Shown piece after piece: positions 7,839 through 16,056 of a DNA stretch of 64,000 nucleotides. How positions within the stretch are numbered: the stretch's first letter is position 1; each line of letters opens with the position of its first letter. Below the pieces are notes generated by a model. That model saw only the letters and a list, made by a program, of their open reading frames with translations. It was not told the DNA's origin and ran no database searches. A program made the position numbers and the translations under genes. This stretch comes from Tropicibacter sp. R16_0 (GTDB lineage Bacteria; Pseudomonadota; Alphaproteobacteria; Rhodobacterales; Rhodobacteraceae), in assembly GCF_017743935.1 (NCBI RefSeq), contig NZ_JAGHRE010000009.1, forward strand, positions 124,001-188,000. The letters run 5' to 3'.

Positions 7839-8627
7839 TCAGTCATCGGCATGCCCCGCGCGCAGACCTTCGCGGACCCGATGTGCCACCTCGATGAACT
7901 CGGGCGAATCGCGGATGTCCAAGGGGCGTTCCTTGGGAAGTGGGCTTTCGATCACATCAGTGATCCGCCCTGGTCGCGGGCTCATCACAACGATCTTGGT
8001 CGACAGATACACCGCCTCGGGGATGGAGTGCGTGACAAACCCAATCGTCTTGTCAGTGCGCGCCCAAAGCTGCAGCAGCTGCTCGTTGAGGTGATCTCGC
8101 ACGATCTCGTCCAGCGCCCCAAACGGCTCGTCCATCAGCAGGATATCCGCGTCAAAGGCCAGTGCCCGCGCGATAGAGGCGCGCTGCTGCATCCCCCCCG
8201 ACAGCTGCCAGGGGTACTTACCACCAAATCCAGCCAAATCAACAAGTTCCAAGACATCATTCACGCGCTTGTCTTGATCAGATTTCGAATATCCCATGAT
8301 CTCAAGCGGCAGTTTGATGTTCTTGGCAATGGTGCGCCAAGGATACAGGCCAGCGGCCTGAAACACATAGCCATAGGCGCGGTTGCGCCGCGCCTCGTCC
8401 GGGGTCATGCCATTGACGCTCAGGCTGCCGCCCGTGGGTGTTTCCAGCGCAGCAATGCACCGCAAGAACGTGGTCTTACCGCAGCCCGAGGGGCCGATGA
8501 AACTGACGAAATCGCCCTTGTAGATCTGCAGGTTCACATCCTTGAGCGCATGCACCGGGCCGTCGTTGGTTTGAAACGTCAGATCCAGGTTGTTTGCCTC
8601 GATAACGGTCTGGCCGTTGGTCGTCAT
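7839..8627 (-). CDS. ABC transporter ATP-binding protein (SsuB/TauB-type), pyrimidine locus
   Basis: A 262-residue ATPase with Walker A GPSGCGKTT, signature LSGGMQQR, Walker B ILLMDEPFGALD and H-loop VTHS. It powers the importer formed by the two permeases. The start at 8627 is chosen because AAAGGAAAG precedes it and the first residues (MTTNGQTVIEANNLDLTF) match the family; the longer frame to 8756 overlaps the preceding gene. It is 75 bases upstream of the first permease gene. Confidence 0.88.
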   Translation of the reverse strand: MTTNGQTVIEANNLDLTFQTNDGPVHALKDVNLQIYKGDFVSFIGPSGCGKTTFLRCIAALETPTGGSLSVNGMTPDEARRNRAYGYVFQAAGLYPWRTIAKNIKLPLEIMGYSKSDQDKRVNDVLELVDLAGFGGKYPWQLSGGMQQRASIARALAFDADILLMDEPFGALDEIVRDHLNEQLLQLWARTDKTIGFVTHSIPEAVYLSTKIVVMSPRPGRITDVIESPLPKERPLDIRDSPEFIEVAHRVREGLRAGHADD

Positions 8628-8637
8628 ATCTTTCCTT

Positions 8638-9003
8638 TCACCGACAGGCCTTGAGCACTGTCGAATAACTCCCGTCCGGAGTCGCAAGCACAAATCCACC
8701 CTGCCCGTTCGACCGGAAATTCCAAGTGAATTCATACACTTCTTCATAGCCGACACATCGTCCTGTCAGGCTGGCGACACGGCCATTTTGCTTGCCGACA
8801 GAAACAACGTCACAGGCCACTTCGTAAAACATCAACTTGCCCGCATCGAGCAAGGCCATTTGTGTTCCCTCATCCGTCGTGTTGCGCTTCAAATGCACGT
8901 CACACCCCTGACCGTTGCCAAAGGTGACCAGCCCGTCTTGCGCGGCTGCCGCCCATTCGGGCAACCACGCAAGCAGAACTGCCGTGCATCGAAGCAGGCG
9001 CAC
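8638..9003 (-). CDS. Small secreted protein of unknown function in the pyrimidine operon
   Basis: A 121-residue product starting with a signal peptide (MRLLRCTAVLLAWLPEWAAA, cleaved near residue 20). The mature part has four cysteines that could form two disulfides and no domain I recognise. The start codon lies one base after the stop of dihydropyrimidinase and the end is 10 bases before the ATPase gene, so it is embedded in the operon. A periplasmic accessory to uptake or catabolism is possible but unproven. Confidence 0.65.
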   Translation of the reverse strand: MRLLRCTAVLLAWLPEWAAAAQDGLVTFGNGQGCDVHLKRNTTDEGTQMALLDAGKLMFYEVACDVVSVGKQNGRVASLTGRCVGYEEVYEFTWNFRSNGQGGFVLATPDGSYSTVLKACR

Positions 9004-9004
9004 C

Positions 9005-10459
9005 TTACACCCCGGTCGCCGGAATGCCCGTGCGTTCCACAGGGCGCGGCGCGGTCAGCTCTTTCCAGCTGCTGAGCGCACGGTTCACGGGCGTGTTGGC
9101 CTCACGCTCAACAAACTTGCCGTGGCCCTCTTGCGTGCGGATTTCGCCATCGTACACGGCAACCTGTCCACGGGTCAGGGTAAAGCGCGGCAAGCCCTTG
9201 ACCTCTTTGCCTTCGAACACATTGTAGTCGATCGAGCTTTGCTGTGTAGACGCTTGAATTGTCTTAGTTTTGTTCGGATCCCAAACAACCAGATCTGCAT
9301 CCGCCCCAACCAGAACCGCGCCCTTTTTGGGGTAGCAATTCAGAATCTTGGCAATGTTGGTCGAGGTGACGGCGACAAACTCATTCGGTGTCAGGCGACC
9401 GGTCTCGACCCCATGAGTCCAAAGCATCGGCATCCGGTCCTCAAGACCGCCGGTGCCATTGGGAATTTTTGAAAAGTCACCCACGCCATAGCGTTTCTGT
9501 TCGGTGGTAAAGGCGCAGTGGTCCGTCGCCACAACCGACAGCGACCCGCCTTGAAGACCCGCCCACAGACTTTCCTGATGCCGCGCATCGCGGAACGGCG
9601 GGCTCATCACGCGGCGTGCGGCATGATCCCAATCCTCGTGGAAATACTCACGCTCATCCAAGGTCAGGTGCTGGATCAGCGGCTCACCCCAGACGCGCTT
9701 GCCCTGCATCCGTGCGCGCCGAATGGCCTCATGCGCCTCTTCGCACGAAGTATGCACCACATAGAGCGGCACACCTGCCATGTCGGCGATCATGATGGCG
9801 CGGTTGGTGGCCTCGCCCTCAACCTGGCTGGGCCGGGAATAGGCGTGCCCCTCGGGCCCGGTGTTGCCCTCGGCCAGCAGCTTGGCCGTCATCTCGGCCA
9901 CCACATCACCGTTTTCGGCATGGACCATGGCGATGCCGCCCAGTTCCGCCAGACGATTGAAGGACGAGAACAGCTCGTCATCGTTCACCATCAGCGCGCC
10001 CTTGTAGGCCAGGAAGTGCTTGAACGTGTTGATACCGCGCTGTTCGATCACGGTTTTCATGTCGTTGAACACCTGCTCGCCCCACCATGTCACCGCCATG
10101 TGGAAAGAGTAGTCGCAGTTCGCGCGGGTCGATTTGTTGTCCCAGCGTTTGATCGCATCCAGCAGGCTTTCACCCTGGTTGGGCAGGCAGAAGTCCACCA
10201 CCATCGTGGTGCCTCCGGCAAGCCCTGCGCGGGTGCCGCTTTCGAAATCATCCGCTGAATAGGTGCCCATGAACGGCATCTCCAGATGCACATGCGGATC
10301 AATTCCACCCGGCATCACGTAACATCCGGTCGCGTCCAGCTCCTCGTCACCGCTCAGCCCCATGCCGATCTCGATGATCTGACCGCCCTCAACCAACACA
10401 TCCGCCTTGTAAGACAGGTCAGCCGTGACGACCGTGCCGTTCTTGATGACTGTACTCAT
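9005..10459 (-). CDS. hydA: Dihydropyrimidinase
   Basis: A 484-residue amidohydrolase of the D-hydantoinase family. The binuclear zinc site is visible: HVH at residues 56-58, the carbamylated lysine in FLAYKG (Lys153), and later His residues in AMVHAEN and YVVHTSC. It opens 5,6-dihydrouracil or dihydrothymine to the N-carbamoyl-beta-amino acid, the second step of the reductive pyrimidine pathway, in the cytoplasm. The neighbouring amidohydrolase performs the third step and PreA/PreT the first. Length is normal for the family. Hydantoinase activity on other rings is possible. Confidence 0.93.
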   Translation of the reverse strand: MSTVIKNGTVVTADLSYKADVLVEGGQIIEIGMGLSGDEELDATGCYVMPGGIDPHVHLEMPFMGTYSADDFESGTRAGLAGGTTMVVDFCLPNQGESLLDAIKRWDNKSTRANCDYSFHMAVTWWGEQVFNDMKTVIEQRGINTFKHFLAYKGALMVNDDELFSSFNRLAELGGIAMVHAENGDVVAEMTAKLLAEGNTGPEGHAYSRPSQVEGEATNRAIMIADMAGVPLYVVHTSCEEAHEAIRRARMQGKRVWGEPLIQHLTLDEREYFHEDWDHAARRVMSPPFRDARHQESLWAGLQGGSLSVVATDHCAFTTEQKRYGVGDFSKIPNGTGGLEDRMPMLWTHGVETGRLTPNEFVAVTSTNIAKILNCYPKKGAVLVGADADLVVWDPNKTKTIQASTQQSSIDYNVFEGKEVKGLPRFTLTRGQVAVYDGEIRTQEGHGKFVEREANTPVNRALSSWKELTAPRPVERTGIPATGV

Positions 10460-10483
10460 AGCGATAACTCCCTGTTTTTCTTG

Positions 10484-10804
10484 TCAGACCGAGCTGAAGC
10501 AGCCGATCGCACTTCCATGTACGCCGATGTCGAGCGGGCCGAACTGGCTCTCGACACAGAGCGAAAAATATCCCGCCAGCGGCAGATAGATGACCCGGTA
10601 ATCCCCGTTGGACCGCGTCACCGCCCAACACGTCTGCATGACGCCGCCGCTGAATTGCACCTCGACCTGGGTTGGCGGACAGGTGGCGCGCTCAAAGGCG
10701 TCCAATGTCGCCGCCCCTTGGGCCGAGCTCACATCGAACTCGGCCACTTCCATCGCAATCAGATCGCCTATCCGATCGGGGATGGAGAGGTCGTCTTGAA
10801 TCAC
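10484..10804 (-). CDS. Conserved-looking small protein of unknown function in the pyrimidine operon
   Basis: A 106-residue cytoplasmic protein, no signal peptide or membrane segment, with an acidic N-terminus (MIQDDLSIPDRIGDLIAMEV) and a mixed beta-rich C-terminal half. Its start overlaps the stop of the amidohydrolase gene by 4 bases and it ends 24 bases before dihydropyrimidinase, so it is translated as part of that operon. I do not recognise the family. The tight coupling between two pathway enzymes suggests an accessory role. Confidence 0.65.
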   Translation of the reverse strand: MIQDDLSIPDRIGDLIAMEVAEFDVSSAQGAATLDAFERATCPPTQVEVQFSGGVMQTCWAVTRSNGDYRVIYLPLAGYFSLCVESQFGPLDIGVHGSAIGCFSSV

Positions 10805-12051
10805 TCCACGATTTCAGCGGTTTCCACCACCGCGTGGAACAGCACATCCGCGCCCGCAGCCGCCCATTGGGGGCTGATCTCCTCGGCTTCATTGTGAGAC
10901 AGGCCGTCAACGCAAGGGCACATGACCATCGCGGTGGGCGCCACCCGGTTGATCCAGCAGGCATCATGACCTGCGCCCGAGATGATATCCAGGTGCGTAT
11001 GCCCCAACCGCTCGGCCGCATTGCGCACGGCCGTGACACAGCCCTCGTCAAAGGTCACCGGATCAAAGCCGCCCACCTTTTCGAATGCGATGCTCAGGCC
11101 CATGTCGTCGGCAATCTTCTGACCTTCGACGCGCAAGCGCGCCTCCATGTCCTCGATCACGCTCAAATCGGGCGAGCGGAAATCAACGGTGAACACCACC
11201 TTGCCCGGGATCACGTTCCGCGAATTCGGATAGACATCGATGTGGCCTGCCGCCCCAACCGCATGCGGTGCATGGGACCAGGCGATTTCATCCACCTTTT
11301 CCAGCACCCGCGCCATGCCAAGCCCGGCGTTCTTGCGCATCGGCATTGGCGTTGATCCCGTGTGCGAATCCTTGCCCTCGATCGTGACTTGGGTCCAGCT
11401 CAGGCCCTGACCATGGGTGACAACGCCAATGTCCTTGCCTTCGGCCTCCAGGATCGGGCCCTGTTCGATATGCAGCTCGAAAAAGGCATGCATCTTGCGC
11501 GCGCCAACCTCTTCGTCACCGCGCCAGCCGATGCGCTTGAGCTCGTCGCCAAATTTCTTGCCCTCCGCATCTTCGCGTTCATAGGCCCAATCCTGCGTGT
11601 GAATGCCCGCAAACACGCCCGATGACAGCATCGCCGGCGCATAGCGCGTCCCCTCTTCGTTGGTGAAATTGGTCACCACGATGGGGTGTTTCGTCTTGAT
11701 CCCCAGATCATTGAGCGTTCGGATCACCTCTAGCCCGCCAAGCACACCCAGGACGCCATCATACTTGCCGCCCGTTGGTTGCGTATCCAGGTGAGAGCCC
11801 ACATAGACCGGCAGCGCATCGGGGTCCGCCCCCTCGCGCCGGGCAAACATGTTGCCCATCTGATCCAGGCCCATCGAGCAGCCCGCCGCCTCGCACCAGC
11901 TTTGGAACAAGGCGCGGCCTTCACCGTCTTCATCGGTCAGGGTTTGACGATTGTTACCACCTGCGACGCCCGGGCCGATCTTGGCCATTTCCATCAGACT
12001 GTCCCACAGGCGTTCGCCATTGATCTTCATATTCGCGGCAGGCGCTGCCAT
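10801..12051 (-). CDS. N-carbamoyl-beta-alanine amidohydrolase (Zn-dependent, M20 family)
   Basis: A 416-residue M20/HyuC-type amidohydrolase. Metal-binding motifs are visible: GSHLDTQPTGGKYDGVLG (His, Asp), TNEEGTRY (Glu-Glu), FFELHIEQGP (His), and near the C-terminus SGAGHDACWI. It splits N-carbamoyl-beta-alanine into beta-alanine, CO2 and ammonia, the last step of reductive uracil breakdown. Allantoate amidohydrolase and L-carbamoylase belong to the same family, but dihydropyrimidinase, PreA and PreT alongside decide the call. It is the first gene of the operon, with RutR-like palindromes between it and the divergent TetR gene. Confidence 0.88.
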   Translation of the reverse strand: MAAPAANMKINGERLWDSLMEMAKIGPGVAGGNNRQTLTDEDGEGRALFQSWCEAAGCSMGLDQMGNMFARREGADPDALPVYVGSHLDTQPTGGKYDGVLGVLGGLEVIRTLNDLGIKTKHPIVVTNFTNEEGTRYAPAMLSSGVFAGIHTQDWAYEREDAEGKKFGDELKRIGWRGDEEVGARKMHAFFELHIEQGPILEAEGKDIGVVTHGQGLSWTQVTIEGKDSHTGSTPMPMRKNAGLGMARVLEKVDEIAWSHAPHAVGAAGHIDVYPNSRNVIPGKVVFTVDFRSPDLSVIEDMEARLRVEGQKIADDMGLSIAFEKVGGFDPVTFDEGCVTAVRNAAERLGHTHLDIISGAGHDACWINRVAPTAMVMCPCVDGLSHNEAEEISPQWAAAGADVLFHAVVETAEIVE

Positions 12052-12101
12052 GTCTCATCCCCTGTTGCTTGCTTGCGATTGGCTCGCTCTTGGTATGTGA
12101 T

Positions 12102-12117
12102 TTGACCAAACGGTCAA
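12102..12117. promoter_or_regulatory. RutR-type operator in the tetR/amidohydrolase intergenic region
   Basis: TTGACCAAACGGTCAA matches the E. coli RutR consensus TTGACCA-N2-TGGTCAA at 13 of 14 fixed positions. It lies 51 bases upstream of the amidohydrolase start and 118 bases upstream of the TetR start, so one site could control both directions. That uracil or thymine releases RutR is known for E. coli; here it is inference. Confidence 0.75.
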
Positions 12118-12135
12118 ACTCACGCTATCACGGGT

Positions 12136-12149
12136 TTGACACCAGTCAA
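12136..12149. promoter_or_regulatory. Second TTGAC/GTCAA inverted repeat near the tetR gene
   Basis: TTGACACCAGTCAA keeps the outer half-sites of the neighbouring palindrome with a 4-base instead of 6-base centre. It lies 19 bases past the first site. It could be a weaker operator or chance. Confidence 0.4.
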
Positions 12150-12234
12150 GAAATTGCGGCACATGCCCGCAAAAATGCTGGCAAAAAATGCAATCTGCAC
12201 GGCAATCGCGCACCGAACAAAGGACAACCGCCCC

Positions 12235-12843
12235 ATGCCAAAGGACCGCACCCCGACACGGATCCAGAAAAAGAACCGTGCCGCGATCCTTGAGGCGGCG
12301 TTGAACGTGTTTTCAGCCAATGGATTCCGGGGTGCAACCGTCGATCAGATCGCCAGCGAGGCCGGCCTGTCCAAACCAAATCTGCTCTATTATTTTCCTT
12401 CCAAGGTGGACATGCACAACGCGCTTTTGGCGCAGCTGATGGACACCTGGTTGGATCCGCTCCGCGAGATGGACGAAGACGGCGAACCCCTCGCCGAGAT
12501 CATGGCCTATGTCCGCCGCAAACTGCAGATGAGCCGAGATTTCCCGCGTGAAAGCCGCCTGTTTGCAAATGAAATCGTGCAAGGTGCGCCGCGTATCCAC
12601 GACGCGCTGAACCACGATCTGAAAACACTGGTGGACGAGAAAACCAAACTGCTGGAGCGCTGGATGGCGGATGGCAAAATCGCCCGCGTCCACCCCTATC
12701 ATTTGCTGTTTTCGGTCTGGTCGCTCACCCAGCATTACGCCGATTTCGACGTTCAGGTCCGCGCGATCCTGGGCGACGAAGACCCGTTTGATGGTGCTGA
12801 TCCTTTCCTGGAAGCACTCTATCTGCGGCTGCTAACCCCATAA
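12235..12843 (+). CDS. TetR-family regulator, RutR-like
   Basis: A 202-residue regulator with an N-terminal TetR helix-turn-helix (residues about 10-57; GATVDQIASEAGLSKPNLLY) and a RutR-type C-terminal domain. The start at 12235 is chosen because AAGGA precedes it and the resulting length fits RutR (about 212 residues); the frame is open back to 12136. It is divergent from the amidohydrolase operon and RutR-type palindromes lie in between, so it probably represses pyrimidine catabolism until a pyrimidine ligand appears. The assignment to the RutR subgroup rests on the operator match plus context. Confidence 0.8.
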   Translation: MPKDRTPTRIQKKNRAAILEAALNVFSANGFRGATVDQIASEAGLSKPNLLYYFPSKVDMHNALLAQLMDTWLDPLREMDEDGEPLAEIMAYVRRKLQMSRDFPRESRLFANEIVQGAPRIHDALNHDLKTLVDEKTKLLERWMADGKIARVHPYHLLFSVWSLTQHYADFDVQVRAILGDEDPFDGADPFLEALYLRLLTP

Positions 12844-12923
12844 CCCAAACCGACACGTTATCGCAGAATCGCTCGGCTCTTACCCCAAAGCGCCCAATGC
12901 TGCCTATCGTACCCATGTCCAGT

Positions 12924-13646
12924 TTATCGACTTTGGGCATCTCTGTTCAGCCAGGTCTCGAAACTCTCGAGAACATTATCCCCACTTACCTCGAAGCGAG
13001 GCTTGGCTTCCAAGCCTTTCATGCCCCGAAACGCATCGTTTGGCACGATCCATCTCAGTGGGTGGCCTTCAGAGAGCGCGGCTTTCATTTCGCGCCTGTA
13101 CCTGAAGATGCGATCAGTATCTGGTGGTGCATAGTCCCGGGATGCAAAGCTCCCATCATTCATGCGGCCTACGATCGCGTCGTTGCGGTGCACATCGGCC
13201 TCAAATGGTCCAAAGGGATTTTTCTCGTCAGCGTTTTCCCACAGGTATTTTTCGATTGCCATTGGTGAACCTGACCCAAGTAGCAGCAGCCATCCCGTGC
13301 CCAGGTCGCATTTCGGATGGAGAGCATAGGCCAAAGCCCAGTCTTCATCGAAACGACGGTCATAGTGAATACCGCCCGCGAGGTAGTGGATATCTCCAGC
13401 CTCAAGAGAAGCGAGAAATTTCCGCCCAACTTCGCTACCAGGCGCGCTCTCTTGCAAATTCAACACGCAAGCGCTTGCGCGCCATTCCTGCCTGCAATCA
13501 GCAGTTGCTTGACGCCACCGCAACTTTTCGATGTCCCCGTCGGACATATGCCCTTGCTGAAGCGTCTGAAAAGTGTTCGCCCTGTTGAGCAGCCGAAGTT
13601 TACGATCTCGCCGCCCGCGTTGAAAAAATCTTGCAAAAAAATTCAC
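12924..13646 (-). CDS. Uncharacterised protein with DUF4274-like segment
   Basis: A 240-residue protein with a GTG start at 13646 (AGGA nine bases before it). The middle (IHYLAGGIHYDRRFDED followed by HPKCDLGTGWLLL) resembles DUF4274, found in proteins of unknown role; I give that match moderate weight. The N-terminus is very basic (FQRGRRDRKLRLLNR). It sits alone between preA and the TetR gene, splitting the two halves of the pyrimidine locus, and its codon use looks less GC-rich than its neighbours. Its involvement in pyrimidine use is doubtful. Confidence 0.65.
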   Translation of the reverse strand: MNFFARFFQRGRRDRKLRLLNRANTFQTLQQGHMSDGDIEKLRWRQATADCRQEWRASACVLNLQESAPGSEVGRKFLASLEAGDIHYLAGGIHYDRRFDEDWALAYALHPKCDLGTGWLLLLGSGSPMAIEKYLWENADEKNPFGPFEADVHRNDAIVGRMNDGSFASRDYAPPDTDRIFRYRREMKAALSEGHPLRWIVPNDAFRGMKGLEAKPRFEVSGDNVLESFETWLNRDAQSR

Positions 13647-13796
13647 TCTGTAAATTCCTATTCACCTACAGGATGCTTTGATTGTCAAAAAAGCGGAGCG
13701 ACGACCAACTTCTGAATGCAAACTTCTTTTCGATTGTGCTGGCGCAAGCTCTGTCCACATATCAAACCAATCCGCTCGGCGGACACAACCACAAAC

Positions 13797-13823
13797 AAAA
13801 AAGGCGGCGCTTTCGCACCGCCC
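13797..13823 (-). terminator. Rho-independent terminator after preA
   Basis: Read on the minus strand, GGGCGGTGCGAAAGCGCCGCC is a stem-loop followed directly by TTTTTT, 42 bases past the preA stop. It ends the preT-methyltransferase-preA unit. Confidence 0.85.
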
Positions 13824-13825
13824 TC

Positions 13826-13855
13826 TCTTCTTCTCGTTCCCAATACGGTCGCCGA
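13826..13855. repeat. short sequence shared with 1943-1971
   Basis: TTCTCGTTCCC...ACGGTCGCCGAAGGC lies between the preA stop and its terminator and repeats the segment near 1943. Both copies sit at gene ends. Function unknown. Confidence 0.4.
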
Positions 13856-13864
13856 AGGCGTCCC

Positions 13865-15169
13865 TTACTCAGCGGCTTGTGCCGACGGGTTGTTGGGATG
13901 CGTGGTCCAGTTGGCATATTCTGCGCTTACGGTTTCACCGGTGCGCTCGTCCAACTCGCCGGGCTGCAGTTCGACCATCGAGATGCAGTTTTCGACCGGG
14001 CAGACGTTGACGCACAGGTTGCAGGCCACGCATTCCTCGTCCTTGACGGTAAATGTCCGATCTTCACTCATCGCGATGGCCTGGTGCGAGGTGTCCTCGC
14101 AGGCGGCATAGCAGCGGCCGCATTTGATGCAGGCATCCTGGTCGATCTTGGCCTTAGAGACCGAGTTCAGGTTCAGATACTGCCAGTCGGTGACATTGGG
14201 CACGGCCATGCCAATGAAATCCTCGGTCGAGGTATAGCCCTTTTCGTCCATCCACTGCGACAAGCCGGAAATCATCTCTTCGACGATCTTGAAGCCATAA
14301 GTCATCGCGGCGGTGCAGACCTGCACGTTACCGGCACCAAGCGCCATGAATTCGGCCGCGTCACGCCAGGTGGTGATGCCTCCAATGGCCGAGATCGGCA
14401 GGCCGTGCGTCTGCGGGCAGCGGGCAATTTCGGCCACCATGTTCATGGCAATCGGCTTGACCGCCGGGCCGCAATATCCGCCGTGGGTGCCCTTGTCGCC
14501 GATCGTGGGCTCGGGCGCCATCTGGTCCAGATCGACCGAGACAATCGAGTTGATGGTGTTGATCAAGCTGACCGCATCGGCGCCGCCCGCCTTGGCCGCG
14601 CGTGCCGGATAGCGCACGTCGGTGATGTTCGGCGTCAGCTTGACGATCACCGGCTTGTCGTAATTCTCCTTGCACCACCGGGTGACCATTTCGATGTATT
14701 CCGGCACCTGCCCCACGGCCGATCCCATGCCGCGCTCGGCCATCCCGTGCGGGCAGCCGAAGTTGAGCTCGATGCCATCGGCACCGGTCTCGGCCACCCG
14801 CGGGAGGATCGCTTTCCAGGCTTCTTCCTCACACGGCACCATCAACGAGACGATGATGGCGCGGTCGGGATAGTCCTTTTTGACCCGCGTGATCTCTTCC
14901 AGGTTGACCTCCAAGGGTCGGTCGGTGATCAGCTCGATGTTGTTGAGCCCCAGCAGACGACGGTCTGCACCCCAGATTGCGCCGTAGCGCGGGCCGTTCA
15001 CGTTCACCACCGGCGGCCCCTCGGCCCCCAGCGTCTTCCAGACCACACCACCCCAGCCGGCCTCGAACGCGCGGCGGACATTGTATTCCTTGTCGGTGGG
15101 CGGAGCGGATGCCAGCCAGAAGGGGTTGGGGCTTTCGATGCCCAGAAAGTTTGTTTTCAGATCAGCCAT
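13865..15169 (-). CDS. preA: NAD-dependent dihydropyrimidine dehydrogenase subunit PreA
   Basis: A 434-residue protein: an FMN-binding dihydroorotate dehydrogenase-like barrel (residues about 1-330, with the active-site cysteine in NFGCPHGMAERGMG) followed by a ferredoxin tail with two [4Fe-4S] motifs, CIKCGRCYAAC and CVACNLCVNVCP. With PreT it reduces uracil and thymine with NADH, the first step of the reductive pathway. Length and domain order match E. coli PreA closely. It is the last gene of the preT-methyltransferase-preA unit and is followed by a good terminator. Confidence 0.95.
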   Translation of the reverse strand: MADLKTNFLGIESPNPFWLASAPPTDKEYNVRRAFEAGWGGVVWKTLGAEGPPVVNVNGPRYGAIWGADRRLLGLNNIELITDRPLEVNLEEITRVKKDYPDRAIIVSLMVPCEEEAWKAILPRVAETGADGIELNFGCPHGMAERGMGSAVGQVPEYIEMVTRWCKENYDKPVIVKLTPNITDVRYPARAAKAGGADAVSLINTINSIVSVDLDQMAPEPTIGDKGTHGGYCGPAVKPIAMNMVAEIARCPQTHGLPISAIGGITTWRDAAEFMALGAGNVQVCTAAMTYGFKIVEEMISGLSQWMDEKGYTSTEDFIGMAVPNVTDWQYLNLNSVSKAKIDQDACIKCGRCYAACEDTSHQAIAMSEDRTFTVKDEECVACNLCVNVCPVENCISMVELQPGELDERTGETVSAEYANWTTHPNNPSAQAAE

Positions 15170-15186
15170 TTGCGTCTCCCTGCGCG

Positions 15187-16023
15187 CTAGTCGCGCTTTT
15201 TGAATATCATCTCGACCGGGGCGATATCGCCCGCGCCGACTGCATTTGTCATGTTCGCCACCTTGTCCGCAGCATCCATCCCCATCAGCATGGGCAGCCC
15301 CAGAACCGGGGGGCCAGACGCCTTGATTTTCTCCCGCAGCGCGGCAAAGAACTCTTTGGCGACCTCACCCCGATCCCGGCGCGCCTCCAACTCGAAACCA
15401 GCCTTGTCAGCCGCTTCCAGATAGACGTCAGGCGAGGCCAGGAACGACGCGGTCGGATCACTGGCCCAGGGCAAAGGAAAGGCCGGAGCCGCTCCAAAGC
15501 GCATCACGTCATAGACGGCAAAGCGACCCTGCGGTTTCAGCACGCGCCACACCTCGTCAAAAAGGCGGTCCTTGTCCGGCAGGTTCATCCCGACGTGCAA
15601 CAAGGTGGCGACGTCGAAGCTGCTGTCGTCAAAGGGGAGGTCCAGGGCGCTCCCGACCTTGAACTGCGTGGGCAGGCTCAGGAGCCCGGTCAATTGCTTG
15701 GCCGTTTCCACAAAGTCAGGCGTCAGATCCAACCCGGTTACATCCGCGCCATAGCGGGCCGTCATCAAGCGCGCAGGCCCGCCAATGCCCGCGCCAACGT
15801 CCAGAACCTTGACGCCATTGCGCAGCCCCAGTTGGTCCAACAGGGCAATCGTCGCCTCTTCGCCGCCGATGTGAAACTCGTCAATCGACTTGAGGTGCTG
15901 CTCCGAAATCTCGCCGAGCTTGACGCCACTGGCCTCAAGCGTGTCGACAATCTTGCGAAACAGCTCTGCACCGCCATAGTGCGAAACGATTTTCTCGTCA
16001 GGCTTATTGGTTCGATCCGTCAT
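15187..16023 (-). CDS. Class I SAM-dependent methyltransferase between preT and preA
   Basis: A 278-residue methyltransferase. The SAM motif I is VLDVGAGIGGPARLM near residues 73-87, and PFDDSSFDVATLLHVGMNL is the post-II region, as in UbiE/cyclopropane-synthase-like enzymes. It has a good ribosome site (AAAGGGAGA) and lies 18 bases before preA and 33 bases after preT, so it is cotranscribed. Its substrate is unknown: methylation of a pathway intermediate or of an unrelated small molecule are both possible. Confidence 0.8.
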   Translation of the reverse strand: MTDRTNKPDEKIVSHYGGAELFRKIVDTLEASGVKLGEISEQHLKSIDEFHIGGEEATIALLDQLGLRNGVKVLDVGAGIGGPARLMTARYGADVTGLDLTPDFVETAKQLTGLLSLPTQFKVGSALDLPFDDSSFDVATLLHVGMNLPDKDRLFDEVWRVLKPQGRFAVYDVMRFGAAPAFPLPWASDPTASFLASPDVYLEAADKAGFELEARRDRGEVAKEFFAALREKIKASGPPVLGLPMLMGMDAADKVANMTNAVGAGDIAPVEMIFKKRD

Positions 16024-16056
16024 CGGGTGTCTCCCTTTGGTGGCTGCCCGCGTAAC

